Below are positions 34,864 through 47,593 of a stretch of DNA of 64,000 nt, piece by piece. The stretch is from Istiophorus platypterus (Eukaryota; Chordata; Actinopteri; Istiophoriformes; Istiophoridae), in the NCBI GenBank assembly GCA_016859345.1, contig CM029122.1, forward strand, positions 1,482,501 to 1,546,500. Reading direction: 5' to 3'. The translations under genes were made by a program, and so were the position numbers. The notes beneath the pieces are model-generated. The model had not been told where the DNA came from. It did not search any database and saw nothing but the letters and a program-made list of their open reading frames with translations. Position 1 is the stretch's first letter. Every line of letters begins with the position of its first letter.

Positions 34864-37800
34864 TGTGTGTGAATTGAGTGAGGGGGTTGGTGGACTCTAC
34901 CACTAACAATGGAAACTATAGTTACTACCTAACTAATTAACTAACTTAATACATTTACTCCGGTACTGCACCTGAATACAATTTTAAAGTACTTTTCTTG
35001 AGTATTTTCTTTTTCATGCTATGCTCTCCCTCTATATTAATTTGAGGTCTTTATTTTGTAAGGATTTACACCATTTTTTTTATCATTCTTTATCATTCAG
35101 TCTTGCCTTAGGCTTAAAACTGCAATGATTAGTTGATTCATTTATTAGTCTTTCAGCAGAAAGTCCTTCGCCAGCTATTCTGATAATTGAATATTTGTTT
35201 CAGTAATTTTTTTTAAAGCAAAGATGCCAAAAATGTTCTGGTTCCAGCTTGTCAAATACAGAGATTTGATGTTTTCTTTGTGTGAAATCACCACAAATGT
35301 TACATCATCATTTTCTGACATTTAATAGACAAAACAGTTAATTGATTAATGGAGATAATAATCTACAGATTTATCAATAATGACAATAATCATTAGTTGC
35401 AGGTCTACTCTGACTGATATGATGGGAAAATACATCTTAAATTGAAATCTGTATAATATTAAAAAGGTCATAAGTTGAACCTCTGAACTCTGCAGAAACC
35501 ATGTCTAATTACCTCCCTCCTCCTCCTCCTCCTCCTCCTCCTCCTCCTCCTCCTCCTCCTCTTCTTCCTCCTCAGCCCAGAGGAGGCCCGTGACATTTCA
35601 TCCCAGATGATTGGTCGAAAGCTGTACACCAAGCAGACCGGGGAGGCGGGTCGTATCTGCAACCAGGTGTTCATCTGTGAGCGCAGGTACCCGCGCAGAG
35701 AGTACTACTTTGCCATCACCATGGAGCGGTCCTACCAGGTGACACACGCACACACGCACACACACACACGCACACGCACACACACACACGCACACACACA
35801 CACACACACTTAAAGGTTTAGAGCTGCAGCCATTAGTTAATCATTCGATTAGTCTGTTGACAGAAAATGGATCAGCAGCTCATAATCGATTAATTGTTCA
35901 AAAAAAATTTACAAGCAAAAATTCAAGAAATTCACTAGTTCTCACTTTGAGATTTTGAAACTTTGCTGCTTTTCTTCATCTTATGTGATCATAAAGTTAA
36001 TATCTTTGAGGTTCAGACTTTGTTTGGTTATAACAAGCGATTTCAAGTTGTCACCTTTGGCTTTAGGAACCTGTGATGGTTATTTTTCACCATTTTTGAC
36101 ATTAAGAAATATAATTATTAAACATCTTATTGACAAAACACTGAATTGATTAGTCAGGAAACAACAGAAATATTTGTCTGTGCTTGTCATAAAATCCACT
36201 GTGTCTGTATCTTCTAACATAAAACCAGAGAACGTCTGTTTGTGTCTCTAAGCTTGTGAGATTGTCAGTAGGCAGAACCAACAGGTAAGGGAGGGGTCAG
36301 GTGAGGGAAGAAGGTTCTCTAGTTAATCGATCACGGATGGCGTCATAAAAGAAATAGAAATTTTGATGTGGGTCTCCTGATATGTTAATACACCTCATCA
36401 GCCTGTCAGAGAAAAGTCCATGTGTGGGAAACACTGAATTAAAACACACACAGGTCCTTTTGAGTGGCATGAGAAAAAGTGATTAACAGATTTTATCTGG
36501 TGATGCTGAATCTTACCACCAGATGGCAGCACAGTGCCAGAGGTGGTGATGATGTCTGGTCACTTTATTAGGTACACCTGGACACCACAGGCTCCAGATT
36601 GAGGAGAGTGAGACAGAGGTTTAATTCAGCTATATGTTTATTACTGAGGTCATAATTATTATTATGTTGAAAATTGTTTCTAATACCCCCCCCCCTCATT
36701 TTAATGTGGTGGGAAATACATTAGGAACATCTGTCAATATAATAAAGTCCAGTTCATTAGCTGCTACAGCCTAAATAATACACATATAGTTATAGGATAC
36801 GTCTCTGTCAGCATCAATGAAAACCTGAATATAACTGTAAATGGAGGATTTATGGCAGAGCTGTTGAATAACATTAGAGTTTACACTGGGTGTCTGTGTT
36901 AAATGCAAACTATCAGGTGTTTTCAGACACACACGGTCTGGAAATTATCATCACAGGTTTGATGTCCTCAGGATCCAGTGAGTCCTGCTGAAGTGTCTCA
37001 TCCCGCTGAGGACAGAACAGACACAGTGTTAATATACTGTAGTTGACATGGTGGGAAAGAGTTGATTTAAACAGTTGACTCTTTTGTTAATAGTCTGCAC
37101 TTGACTCTTCAAGCAGCCTTTTAGAAAAGGAAATCTGTAGTTAGGACACTTTTAAACATGTTGTCCCTATTAAGAGTCACAGTCCCACTGAACAGATTCC
37201 ACATGCTGAGCTTCTACCAGATTTTACCTTCTAACCAGTTGGCCTGTATCAAAGAGACATTCTCAGGCTAAAAGTTGCTCCTGACTGAGGGAATCAGGAG
37301 GAAAATAAGGGTCGGCAGTCCTGGCTTTAAGGCTCTCAGGTTTCTGGTCTAAAAGTAGCTCCTGAGTCTGTGAGAGATTAGAGGTAGTTCAGAAACATAC
37401 TGAAAGAAGGAAAGATGAAAGAAGAAGAAGGAGGAAGGAAGGAAGGAAGGGAGAAGGAAAGAACGAAGGATAGAGCCATTGCTGTATCACCTGGGGAAAC
37501 TGAAGCTACAGAAAATGTGAAGTCGCTCCATCAAAGGATAAAGATTTGTGTGTCAACTGGAAGAATACGATCCCAGTATCAACACACAGGAGGCATCACA
37601 CGCATACTGATGCTTCAGTAAATGGGTCGGGTGGCGTGTTCTTAAAGTACTTTACCACTAGGTCTTGCTCATAAAGGGTTCTGGCTACCAATGCTGGTAC
37701 TCTATAGAGAAATGGAAAGAGATAATAAGATGTCTTCTGACCCTGTATCAGCGGAGAATTAAAGCAATTTCAACTCTAACTTAATTACGCTTCAGGTTTA

Positions 37801-40800
37801 TTTAAGAACACGTTGACCACTGGGTTAGTCTCTTTTTTTACCATTAATTCTGCTTTTCTTTATTTGATGGTTACAAGGACCAGACGTCCGTCTGCAAAAC
37901 CTGAAACTCAGACCAGCGAATTGAAGCCCCGCAGATTTTCTAATTGAAATAGTTGTGTGAGTCTGAGTCTATAAGTCTGAGTCTGTGAGTCCTCATCCGC
38001 CGCTCCTTTGTCCCACAGGGCCCCGTCCTGATTGGCAGCTCGCAGGGGGGTGTGAACATCGAAGACGTCGCAGCAGAAAACCCCGATGCCATCGTGAAGG
38101 AGCCAATCGACATCGTGGAGGGCATTAAGATGGAGCAGGCAATCAAGGTAGATCAATAGTAGATGGACGGAGTCACAACAGACCGGGGGGGGCGTTCCAA
38201 TTCTGTGGTTTGGGCTGGGGGAGAAATCGGAAAAGAGGAGGAGAAGAGAGACGCTGAGTTTCTAAATGAGAGGGATTTTATTTCTGAGGAGGAAAAATAT
38301 TTTCTAAACAGGAAGTTGGTTCAGTCTCCGTCTGACTGAGCAACATTTTAATTCCTCCCACATGTTGTTTCTAGATCCTAAAGAAAGATGTTTGACAGAA
38401 TTTAAGACTCGTGGTTTTTGTTTTCTGACCGAAAATATCCTCATTTCCCTCAAACTTCTCAGATCTCCATTTGTAATTTTCAAATATTATAAAAACCCTG
38501 AGGCGTTTTTCTCTGATTTCTCTGAAACAACAGTGAGGTGATGTAAAATTCACGGAGATAAAAAATAATTCACACATGGATGCAACATTTATTTGTAGAA
38601 AGAGAAGAAATAGGTCGAACGCTGTGAAACTAAAGATGTGAGGGAGTTTTCTTTTTTGCTCAGTTATTAATGTGAACACGTTTATCTTTTCTGACATGAA
38701 TTATTTTCTTTTTAAGTGACTTTCACAAGCTTTTTCAGGCCTTTATCAACATATTTTCGGTTTATTTTCTCCTAATTTGGTCGTAAATCTACGTTTTTCT
38801 CTTTCTCCTCCGTCTCCTCTCTCTTATCCCTCCATCTCTGAGTTTCAGTTTATTCTCTGAGCTTTGGATATTGAATTTTTGTCGTCAGTGTGAGAGCTGA
38901 GGCTCAATATATTTAACAGAGCCGAGAGGTGCTTATTGCAGCAGATGGATGTCGATGCTCCGTCACTTTTTTTATTTATTTTTGTTCACTGAGATGTCAT
39001 TTGTATAACTTTGATAATCGTAGACAATCGTAGAAGCAGCTTTTCTATTTTATCTTCTGCATTTTTCCTGATATTGATCATTTCTTCAAAAAAAAAATTG
39101 AAGGTGGACAATAGTTTTAAATGAGTTTGTTGAAGACTCCTGGTTGTGATCTCAAATGACCATATTAACCTTATGATAATGCTACATTTGAATGGTATCC
39201 ATTACAAACCACATTTTTTCCTGGGATATGACGTTATATCTATTTTTACTCTTACTATATTTATCAAACTTTTTAGAAATATAAATAATAGAACTTAAAT
39301 GTATTAAAATACCTCATAACTAGTGATGTGTCTATTCTCATCATTTTCACATAGTGACTCATAAAATAAACTCATAATAAACTTGAATTGACCCGGATGA
39401 GACGTAAAAGTGAAACATGAAAATCTTCCACTGAAGCTTATGTGACGTAGTCAACCTCTATTAGCGTCCGTTGTCTCTCAGTCACAGACTCTCTCTCTCT
39501 CTCTCTCCCATCAGACCGTTGAAGGTCAGAATCATTTTCTCTGACAAGGTTTTTCAGGATTCAGACTCTCCGAGCTCATCATCTGTGACAGATGTGAATC
39601 TCGTAGACAGATTTTCTCCCTGGTTCATTTCTCCAGTAAAGCTATAGTTGTTTTGTTTTTTTTTGGTGCCATGATGCATCGGCGCATCGGGGCTGTCATG
39701 ACAACAAAGACTACAAGCCCTGCATTTGTTTAATGAGTTCTCCAAAGCCTCCGTTCAGTAGTTTCTGCCTCAGTAATGTTTCTCATCAGTGACTCGTCTT
39801 GGGAGTGAACCTCACTCAGTCATTTGACTGAGCGCTGGATTCAGAACGTGTCCTGATGTGTGTGTGGTCCTTTGGAAGCAGGGGAACGAAAAGTCCCTGT
39901 TGTTCTTCCACGAACTGGGAAGGTCATGCAGATTAGATCCATGCAGAATGAAAGAACCACAGTGGTGTTCGAGATGCAGCATTATAAAACGGGGAAAGGA
40001 GTCTACTTCCTCCTCTGTTCTCTGCATCAAAACAGGAACCTTCAGAAAGTACCGCTCCCTGAGCAGAGACTTTTCCCTCCTTCTCCCTGAAACTAAATTT
40101 AGACGCCAGCAGGTAGAGAACCGAGCTCCTCCATAGGTTCCTGTTCCCTGGGGAACATTCCCACGGTGAAAATGCATCTGTAGTTCTCCAACTCGGATCC
40201 CGGGAAGTGATCCTGCTTCAGAGCCGGAGCTAAATGGGCTCTCAGGCTCCTCCAGTTTAACTGTGTGCCTTGAAAACAGCAGCAGTCACAGTACGGATAC
40301 CTTTACCTCTGCTTACACATGATAGAATGGTGAACTGATGTGACGTCAAAGATTTCATTGTCTCGGATGAACTGGAAGCCGGTCAGCCAGGTTCTTCCAG
40401 GTTCTGCACGAGAAGCCGGGCGCACTGAGCAGGGACAGAAACGACTGGTCCGGACTGTGCAAGTGTTACTGGGGGCTGGGATCCAGACAAGTCCCAGTCC
40501 AGAAACCCACCGGAGCCAGAATCAGAATTTACTCACAGAACATGTGCAAGAGGACATTGTTTTGATGCAGGGGTCAGAACATAATGAAATAACATAGAAA
40601 ACTAAGATTAAATGGCTGAACAAGATAAAGATAAAGCTTTAAAAATGCCTGTAACATATTCATTAAGCACTGAAATCAAAGACACTTAACGACTACAATG
40701 ACCCGGACGACTGAGATCCTTCACCAACACCTGTAACATATGATAATTTAATAAACGGTATAGAAGCAGAAATTATGAGCAGTATGTTCCCCTACAGGGA

Positions 40801-43800
40801 AGGTGAGAAAATGATCCTATGTAGATCGTGTGCAAACATACAGGTAATGTTACCTGACGAGTCTGAGATGACAGGTTCAGGTCTTTATCTCGACCTCAAC
40901 CAATTGAATTTTTTTTTTTCTGTCATTGGTGTTAAATAAACATTAAATGACATGTCAAGTCTTGATTTTTTTTCCAGAGCTATTAGACCTTGAAGCCTTG
41001 ACACAATCCCTTCTTTTCTTCTCCTTTGTCACGGTGACGACAGAGACATAGCAGAGACGCTGTGTAGTCTCTGTCCTGACCTTAACCAGCAGCGGCTCTC
41101 AACATTAGTCTGATTTGTTCGCCTGGTCGAGCAGATACTCAGAATATTTCAGAGGAAGATTAACAAACTGCTTCTTTAAAGTCTTTTTCCCTTCAGGCCT
41201 GAAATGAAAATGAATTTGTCTCTTTTAACGCCACAGACTCATCTTCAGTCTGTCATTACAAACACTGAGAGGAAAATTAGGTTTAGTGTCTTCTTCAGTC
41301 TGCAGAGCTAAATTAAGAAATACTGACACTAAATGTTCTAAAACTGGGCCAAGAAAATTTAGTGTCAGTATTTCTACTGGACAATTGTTTGTTTGACATG
41401 ACTGTGTCTTAAAGAACTGGTTTAAGTCCGGAGATTTTTATTTTCAGGGAGAAAGTTTGATCAGAAGACCGATTCCTCTCACATGTCAGCAGTTAGCTTA
41501 GCTTAGCATAAAGACTGGAAACAAGGGGAATTGGTTAGCCTGACTCTTTCTAGGGGGAATAAAATCCACCTACCAGCCCCTTGAAAGCCAACAGGTTAGA
41601 ACAGGTGTGGTCTGACTGTTCTTGAAGCAATGTAATTGGTCCATCAACAGGAAGTTAAATGGTTGACTATTCTGCTAATCATTGTTTCAATCATTTCTTT
41701 AAGACTCTGCTGCTTTTCTGTTAAATGTCATTGTAAACTAAACATCTTCAGTCAGTCAGACATAACAGGACATTTGAAGACATTGTCAGACCTTTTTTTC
41801 CTGCACATTTCTTAGACTGGTTAATAGAAAAAAAAAGTCAGGAGATAATTAATAAAAAAAAACCTTGTCCAGTGACTTTTTCTCTGAAAACAGCAGCTGT
41901 TGCTGAAAGAAGATAAAAAATCTCGTAGATCCGAGACGAACAACCAGAGTTTGGTGATCATTTTTAGCAGGTTGGTCATTGAAGCCTCGCTGATCATAGC
42001 CGTTCAACGTACCTGTACAGTTCTATGTTGAACATTTTGGCCGGTCCAGGTGCGGGTGTGTCATAAGGTGTCTTGTGTGGCTGCAGGTGGCCCAGAAGAT
42101 GGGCTTCCCACCAGCGCTGGTGAACGAGGCAGCGGAGAACATGGTCAAACTCTACAACGTCTTCATCAAGTACGACGCCTCCATGGTCGAGATCAACCCC
42201 ATGGTGGAGGACTCGTCCGGCATCGGTACTCACACACACACAGACGCACACACACAGACGCACACACACAGACACACACAGCAGACACACACACACAGAT
42301 CTCAGGTTTTGGTCAGGAAGAGGGGCTAGGGAATGCAATATGTCAGTCATCTGTGTGAATGTCCTCACACAGATAGAAATACAAGTGTGTGTGGGTGGGT
42401 GTGTCAGAGTTAATGAGCCTTTCAAGCACATTCGTATGAGGACGAGACCATTGACTTCTGTGGTAAATGACACAGCAGAGCTCAGATCAGCCTGATGAGC
42501 CGTCGGGTCCTTATGCTGCATTAATATCATGTCATTTTAGATTTTAGTAATTAACAATGAGGCAGTTCTCTCTTTTGGTTTTAACATTTCACATTAATAA
42601 CTCAGGATGTTTTATAATGTTAATACGACATATTTTCTCTTTACTACAGACGATTCAATTCTAGCTAGAAATCACTTTCTTGTAAAATCTTGACCCAATC
42701 CGAGTGTCTCATTGAAGCCAGAGCATTTTCGTGTTACTACCAGACGAGCCGGTGAGAACGGAGCTTCTGACGTGTTGTTAAAACCAGACGAGGATCCAGT
42801 CGAGGCCTGAAAAGACGACACTGACTGGTTTACCTGGTTTAAGTCGGTTTTGGCTCACAGTGAAAATATCATCCATGATCTGAGGCCTGCTGGTCCTGAG
42901 CACCAGGGCCCCACGCCCAGCGCTCCCACGCTCCCACGCCCAGCCTTCCACCTGGGTTGGGGGGCCTGGGGACTTACCAGCTCACAGCAGGCGACCGTGC
43001 CGAGCTGTAGACGATCGCTGACACCGAATCCACACACAGATGTTGTGCGTAGACGCACAAAGGCCGCCCACGGCTGTGACACACAATTAGATCCTGCAGC
43101 TGGTCTGGATTAATGATGCTCTGTGACTGATGAGTCCTGATGTTTGAGCAGGTTACGGAGTCTCCTTAGACTATAACTGGACCCTTTTCAGTTCAGGCAA
43201 CATATGGAGGTTTCTTATTAACGCGATCACGTTAGAATGAGATACTCTGAGTTTGTGCTATAATAAGATGAAGTGATATGATGAGACCAGAGAAGTTTCT
43301 AGTAAAACCTGAGAAAGTAAATGTGTAGTAACAACTGGTCGCTCCAATAAAAGCAACACTGGAAACATTTTCTACTTCCAGTTTGTTTCTGCCACAAAGT
43401 GGATGGAAACAGTGAAATTCTTAATGGTTCCAGTTGATCCATTTAAAAACCTTCCCGTGGCCTTCTCTCATTGGCTTAATGCTTCTGTAGCATTTTTAGC
43501 CACACTAGCATTGCAGCTTTAAACATGCTAACATTGTTCAGACTGAAATAACATTCTCCACTCTGTGTTTTCTCATGTGGTTTAGAGCAAATTATATTCA
43601 CATATGATATTAATATATTTACAATTCAGCTACAGATCAAATTTCTCATCTTTATTTTCCTCATAAACTGTCTTTAAATTTTAAAGACTTTAACGTGGTA
43701 GATTTCAGTTTTTATTCAGAACAAGACTAATGTGTACATTTTTAGTTTCCTTTATGGTTTAACTGCAGCAAGAAAAAAGACTACAGTCTGAGTGTTAACT

Positions 43801-46800
43801 GGTCATGAGGAGCCTGTTATTGTAAAACTTGTATCAAAGGACTATGGAACATAATTACCAGACATGTCACATCCTCACATTCACCTTCAGCAACATGCAT
43901 CGTTAGTTAAGAAGGTTTTTATGATAATTACAGCTAATTATAATAACGATAACAGCTCTGGGTTCCTTCACAGCAGCAAACAGGTGAAAGAAGCCGGGAG
44001 CTAGAAGTTAAATGGACGTGTCTTGATGAGAAAAGTAAAAAGAGGACCCCGTGAAGTTATTGTCGAGGTGCTCTTGAGCTGTGATGTTACGTTGTTACTA
44101 CAGAGCCACTGAAAACCCTGGGACATAAAAACAACAATTAACTTTGAGTGTGAAGGAGAAGGTCGGCAGACTGTAGCCGGAGGTGGAAATGCGATTCAGA
44201 GTCATTTCCTTAATGTTTATGAACATCCTCATGTCCTTGAGCAGAAAGCGGAGATGTTTATAATGTGCAATCTGATTTATTCCTGCTTTTGTAGTTTAAA
44301 AGAAAATAAAATCTGTCTCTGCTCGTCCACAGTGATGTGCATGGATGCCAAGATCAACTTTGACTCCAACGCCGCGTACCGGCAGAAGAAGGTGTTCGAC
44401 ATGCAGGACTGGACCCAGGAGGACCCCCGAGACCGGCAGGCTGCCAAGGCCGACCTCAACTACATCGGTCTGGACGGAACCATCGGCTGCCTGGGTCAGT
44501 GCACGTACAGGGAGTGGTGCGGTTCTGTTAAAGATGAGCTAGAGTAGAAGAGCATCTGCTACTGAAAGAGGAAATCTTGGGGAGAACACAGCATGTGTGT
44601 TTAAAAAAAAAATGAAACAAGCTCATGGACGGTTTCACAATCTTATCCTGAATCTCTGTCCGTTTACCTGAGCTTTGATGTTGAAGTCAGATTAATTGGA
44701 CTCTGGTTGAGGCTTGTCTCGCTTCAACCAGATGAGGAACATCTGTTCATAAGCAGCCGCGCCTCGGTGAGATTAGATCATTGGCATAATCACTTTCATT
44801 CAGTTACCATTCAACAATGGCGAGGCTTTGTTTTCAAGTGAGAAGAGGCTCGGCCCAAGGAGCTTTAGAAAGTCAGACTGTCTGTGCGACACGTCCGCAC
44901 AGCTTGAATTTAGTTGAGACCTAAATTTCCTAAATTTGAGGAAATGGGTTTTGCTCAAGAAAAACATCTTTGCAAACCAGTGATTTCTCACACGAGGCCC
45001 GATGTTTTTGTCTTTGTATGTGTTTCTGACGCATTTTCTTACTGAAGCATAAATTATAAGATTGATCAACAAACGCCGATAGGAAATGTAAACAGATTCC
45101 CCGACAGATCAGCCCTGGACTCTGCCACCTTTTCTCCACACCCGGCGGCACTGCTCCCTTACACTATGTCAGTCAACCCTTATGTAGTATTGTTGCCGCA
45201 CCAGGTCGACAACGACATTGGACCTGGCTAAAGCTCATATCAGCTGTCACTAAAACCAGATTGATTCCGGGACAGCTTTAAAGCCGAAATGAAACTTGTG
45301 TCCTCTCCGGTCAGTGGGATCTTCAGAGCCAGTTTCTGCCACAAAAATTGTTTAAGAGGCGAGAAGCTCCACTCCAACACAACTTTTATAATCGTTTGTT
45401 TAGCTCCAGCAGCTCCAGCAGAGTGAGACATATTCTCTCGGCTGATCGCGCCACATTAATCTCAGGCATCACATTTGTCCATTTAAACATTCATTCACAT
45501 CAAATCAATAATTTAGGCTTATAAACCTCATAGTTTAGAACCAGGACCTTCAGTATTTCGATCAAGTAGCTCATGAAAAATAAAGTGTTTGATTAACAAG
45601 GTCACAGCTCTTATTTCAGTATGTCAGATACTTTTATTTACTCCAGTGCTGAGTATCGGCTCAGAGGTGGCAGAGACCAGAATTGGGGCCAGTAAAACCT
45701 GAACCGGAGGTCCCTCATGTTAGATTTTCATTTTAAAAGGCGTGCTTTACTTTCCCGGCAGCTCTCAGCGCAGTCGGTGGTTTTCAGATTTAGCATCTGT
45801 CTCTGGTCTCACCACCGGGCTTTGTCCTCTCTAGTCAACGGAGCAGGTCTGGCCATGGCCACCATGGACATCATCAAGCTGCACGGCGGCACGCCGGCCA
45901 ATTTCCTGGATGTCGGAGGAGGAGCCACGGCCCATCAGGTGACCGAGGCTTTCAAACTCATCACCTCTGACAGGAAGGTAAGAACACGCCCGACACTAAC
46001 GCTGCTCTCTAGTGTTATTAGGTTGCATGGTGGAGCTTCGTGGTAGTTAATGCTGACGCTGACTTGTAGACGCACCACTACACACTGTGGGTTTGGTTTT
46101 GTGCGGGTTTCTGATTGTGCGCGTGGTGGCACTGTCACTCAGGTTCAGGCCATCCTGGTCAACATCTTCGGGGGCATCATGAGGTGTGACGTCATCGCCC
46201 AGGGCATCATCATGGCCGTGAGGGACCTGGACCTCAAGATCCCCATCGTAGTGCGGTTACAAGGTACACTACACAGCGGGCGGGAAAAATGTCCTCACAA
46301 CGCAGCAACGATCTGAAACCGGACCTCACAAAGATAATAATACAAGCCCACAGTGCAGATTAATACACTTTAGTTTCAGTTTAAAAAACTATAATAAAAT
46401 AAGCGCAGAAAATAAGTTGGCATTTACTCAAGTACTTGCAACCTTATACTTGTACTCGACTACATTTATTCTGAAGCCGTAGTTAGTAGATAGTAGGCAG
46501 ATCAGGTTTTTACCCACAAAACGTGATCAGTTAATAAAATATTATGAGTTGTAATTGATTAAACAACCAAGCATATAATAAAATGGTTATAACTGACAGA
46601 CCACAGTTAACAAAACTGTAATGTAATATTTCAAAGTGGGAACCAAAGGCCTGAGACCTTTTTCCATTTCAAGTGAAACCTCCAGGAACCAGGAGTCTCT
46701 GCGGTTCCTCTGTAGCAGGTTGAAGACGTCGTCTTCACGCGACTCATTTCAGATTTGCTATATTGAGACACAGCTGCCAGACTGACACTGACACAGCTGC

Positions 46801-46994
46801 ACATGCTGAAGTTGAACAGTTTGTTCTGGAAGCTTCTGTAGCAGCTGATGAATGATTGAAACCATCTGAATGTATATTTATATATTTTTTTATTTTAGGG
46901 ACGAGAGTGGACGATGCTAAGGCTCTGATCGCTGCCAGTCCGCTGAAAATCCTGGCCTGCGACGACCTGGACGAGGCCGCCAAAATGGTATGTC

Positions 46995-47027
<33 letters not shown>

Positions 47028-47593
47028 ACACACACCGCACACTCAGACACCCCCACACGCCCCATGAGGAGAAACTTGTCACATGATCCGAGGCTGCGAA
47101 GGCAGCGGCGCTTGATTTTTAGGAACCGCGCCGACATGTGAACAGCTTCTCTTGTCTGACTAGGATAGAAACAAATTAATGCCTCAAACAAAAAGAAAAG
47201 TAAGCAAAGGTTTAATTATGTAGAGCTTTTCAAAACAAAAGTTACAAGTTGCTCCATGTTAAAAGCACTGAAAAGCCTGGAAGTAACAGGACAATATTTT
47301 CTAAATGTTATGTATTTAGAACAGAAATAAAACCAACATAACAACCAAATCAGTTTAACAACCCATCAGTTTAAAAGGGCAGAGAAGGTTCATAAAGAGC
47401 TCAAAAAGTTTTAGATTCCATAACCAGATCTAAGAAACAAAAACAGCCGGCGACTGTTGAACCACCTGCGGGAAATGATCCAGGTGTTGCGTTAACGGTC
47501 CCTTTGTTGTGTCCTCAGGTTGTTAAGCTTTCTGAGATCGTGTCACTGGCCAAGGAGGCTCAAGTGGACATCACCTTCCAGCTGCCCATCTAA
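28116..47593 (+). CDS. sucla2: SUCLA2, succinyl-CoA ligase [ADP-forming] beta subunit, mitochondrial, eleven exons, 466 aa
   Basis: Exons are 28116-28199, 31597-31792, 34140-34239, 35576-35738, 38019-38147, 42087-42225, 44333-44494, 45835-45977, 46143-46263, 46899-46987 and 47519-47593; all are GT-AG and in phase (1401 bases). With the alpha subunit SUCLG1, the enzyme converts succinyl-CoA and ADP + Pi to succinate, CoA and ATP in the mitochondrial matrix. The basic, Ser-rich start MATSLICGRLTASLRNSGAR is a targeting peptide, and the mature part begins near RNLSLHEYMS. The ATP-grasp domain shows the Gly-rich loop VLAGGRGKGTF (residues 104-114) and the metal/nucleotide site EINPMVE (259-265) with MDAKINFD (274-281). 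The C-terminal CoA-ligase domain shows LVNGAGLAMATMD (324-336), GTPANFLDVGGGA and NIFGGIMRCD (379-388). Length is close to human (463 aa). No broken exon or missing key residue is seen. Confidence 0.98.
29596..29641. repeat. (TTA)n microsatellite
   Basis: About 15 TTA/ATT units in SUCLA2 intron 1; the poly-Asn frame on the minus strand is an artefact. Confidence 0.95.
30920..30972. repeat. (GT)n microsatellite
   Basis: A GT run in SUCLA2 intron 1, with GTTAGT interruptions at the left end. Confidence 0.95.
32029..32380. mobile_element. Short non-autonomous repeat with AGGGCTGCAAC-type inverted ends
   Basis: The left end TAGGGCTTCAGCAATCGG and the right end TTGTTAGTTGCAGCCCTA are inverted versions of one another. 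The inside is AT-rich and contains CTTCTCAAATG and TTTTCAAGCAAAAATGCC. Diverged relatives lie at 35118-35405 and 35820-36150. Confidence 0.65.
32647..32760. repeat. (GT)n followed by a GTGTGAGAGA tandem array
   Basis: A GT run to about 32688 passes directly into six or so GTGTGAGAGA units up to 32760, in SUCLA2 intron 2. Confidence 0.93.
32990..33178. repeat. (CT)n array with higher-order CTCTGTCTCTCACTCTTTCT units
   Basis: A pyrimidine-only stretch of about 190 bases. Pure CT blocks alternate with CTGTCTCTCACTCTTT blocks three times. The long Ser-Leu and Arg-Glu frames over it are artefacts. Confidence 0.95.
34501..34550. repeat. (GGTTCT)n short tandem repeat
   Basis: Imperfect GGTTCT/GGTCCT units in SUCLA2 intron 3. 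Confidence 0.8.
34795..34872. repeat. (GCGTGT)n-(GT)n microsatellite
   Basis: GTGTGC units pass into a plain GT run; in SUCLA2 intron 3. Confidence 0.93.
35118..35405. mobile_element. Short non-autonomous repeat, relative of 32029-32380
   Basis: The left end CTGCAATGATTAGTTGATTC is inverted at the right end as AATAATCATTAGTTGCAG. The inside carries AAAGCAAAGATGCC and CCAGCTTGTCAAATAC. It is in SUCLA2 intron 3, about 170 bases before exon 4. Confidence 0.65.
35513..35573 (+). repeat. (TCC)n microsatellite forming the polypyrimidine tract of SUCLA2 exon 4
   Basis: About 19 TCC/TTC units run right up to the acceptor CTCAG of exon 4 (35576). The repeat therefore is the splice-site pyrimidine tract. 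Confidence 0.95.
35742..35809 (+). repeat. (CA)n microsatellite abutting the SUCLA2 exon 4 donor
   Basis: A CA run with CG-containing interruptions (CACACGCACA) starts three bases after the donor GT of exon 4. Confidence 0.95.
35820..36150. mobile_element. Short non-autonomous repeat in SUCLA2 intron 4
   Basis: AGAGCTGCAGCCATTAGTTAA at the left end and TTGACAAAACACTGAATTGA at the right are the ends of the same family as 32029-32380. Confidence 0.6.
36556..36780. mobile_element. MITE-like repeat (CACTTTATTAGGTACACCTG family)
   Basis: CACTTTATTAGGTACACCTG at the left and, downstream, ATTAGGAACATCTGTC and ATAATAAAGTCCAG identify the family also seen at 14452-14545. It is in SUCLA2 intron 4. 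Confidence 0.6.
37428..37462. repeat. (GGAA)n short tandem repeat
   Basis: GGAAGGAAGGAAGG with flanking purine-rich sequence, in SUCLA2 intron 4. Confidence 0.85.
39500..39665. repeat. Old dispersed repeat, copy B (inverted match to 8940-9095)
   Basis: In reverse complement it carries AAATGAACCAGGGAGAAAAT and GATGATGAGCTC as in copy A. The minus-strand frame across it looks peptide-like but is repeat-derived. Confidence 0.55.
41410..41600. mobile_element. Partial copy of the fold-back element seen in the MED4 3' UTR
   Basis: GTTAGCTTAGCTTAGCATAA followed by AGACTGGAAACAAGGGGAA matches the internal arm of the element at 25811-26527. Only one arm is recognisable here. Confidence 0.65.
42231..42298 (+). 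repeat. (CA)n microsatellite abutting the SUCLA2 exon 6 donor
   Basis: CA repeats with GACGCA interruptions begin five bases after the donor dinucleotide of exon 6 (42226-42227). Confidence 0.95.
42299..44332 (+). other. sucla2: Remainder of SUCLA2 intron 6
   Basis: No exon, RNA gene or clear repeat is seen beyond a tandem-looking CTCCCACGCCCAG patch near 42911-42945. Confidence 0.6.
46995..47035 (+). repeat. (CA)n microsatellite abutting the SUCLA2 exon 10 donor
   Basis: A CA run begins seven bases after the donor GTATGT of exon 10. Confidence 0.95.

Larger units (their letters stand above)
38148..42086 (+). other. sucla2: SUCLA2 intron 5
   Basis: The longest internal intron of the gene (3.9 kb). 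It holds the decayed repeat copy at 39500-39665 and a partial fold-back element at 41410-41600. No exon or RNA gene is recognised, and the open frames at 39812-40177 on both strands mirror each other without splice support. Confidence 0.7.
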
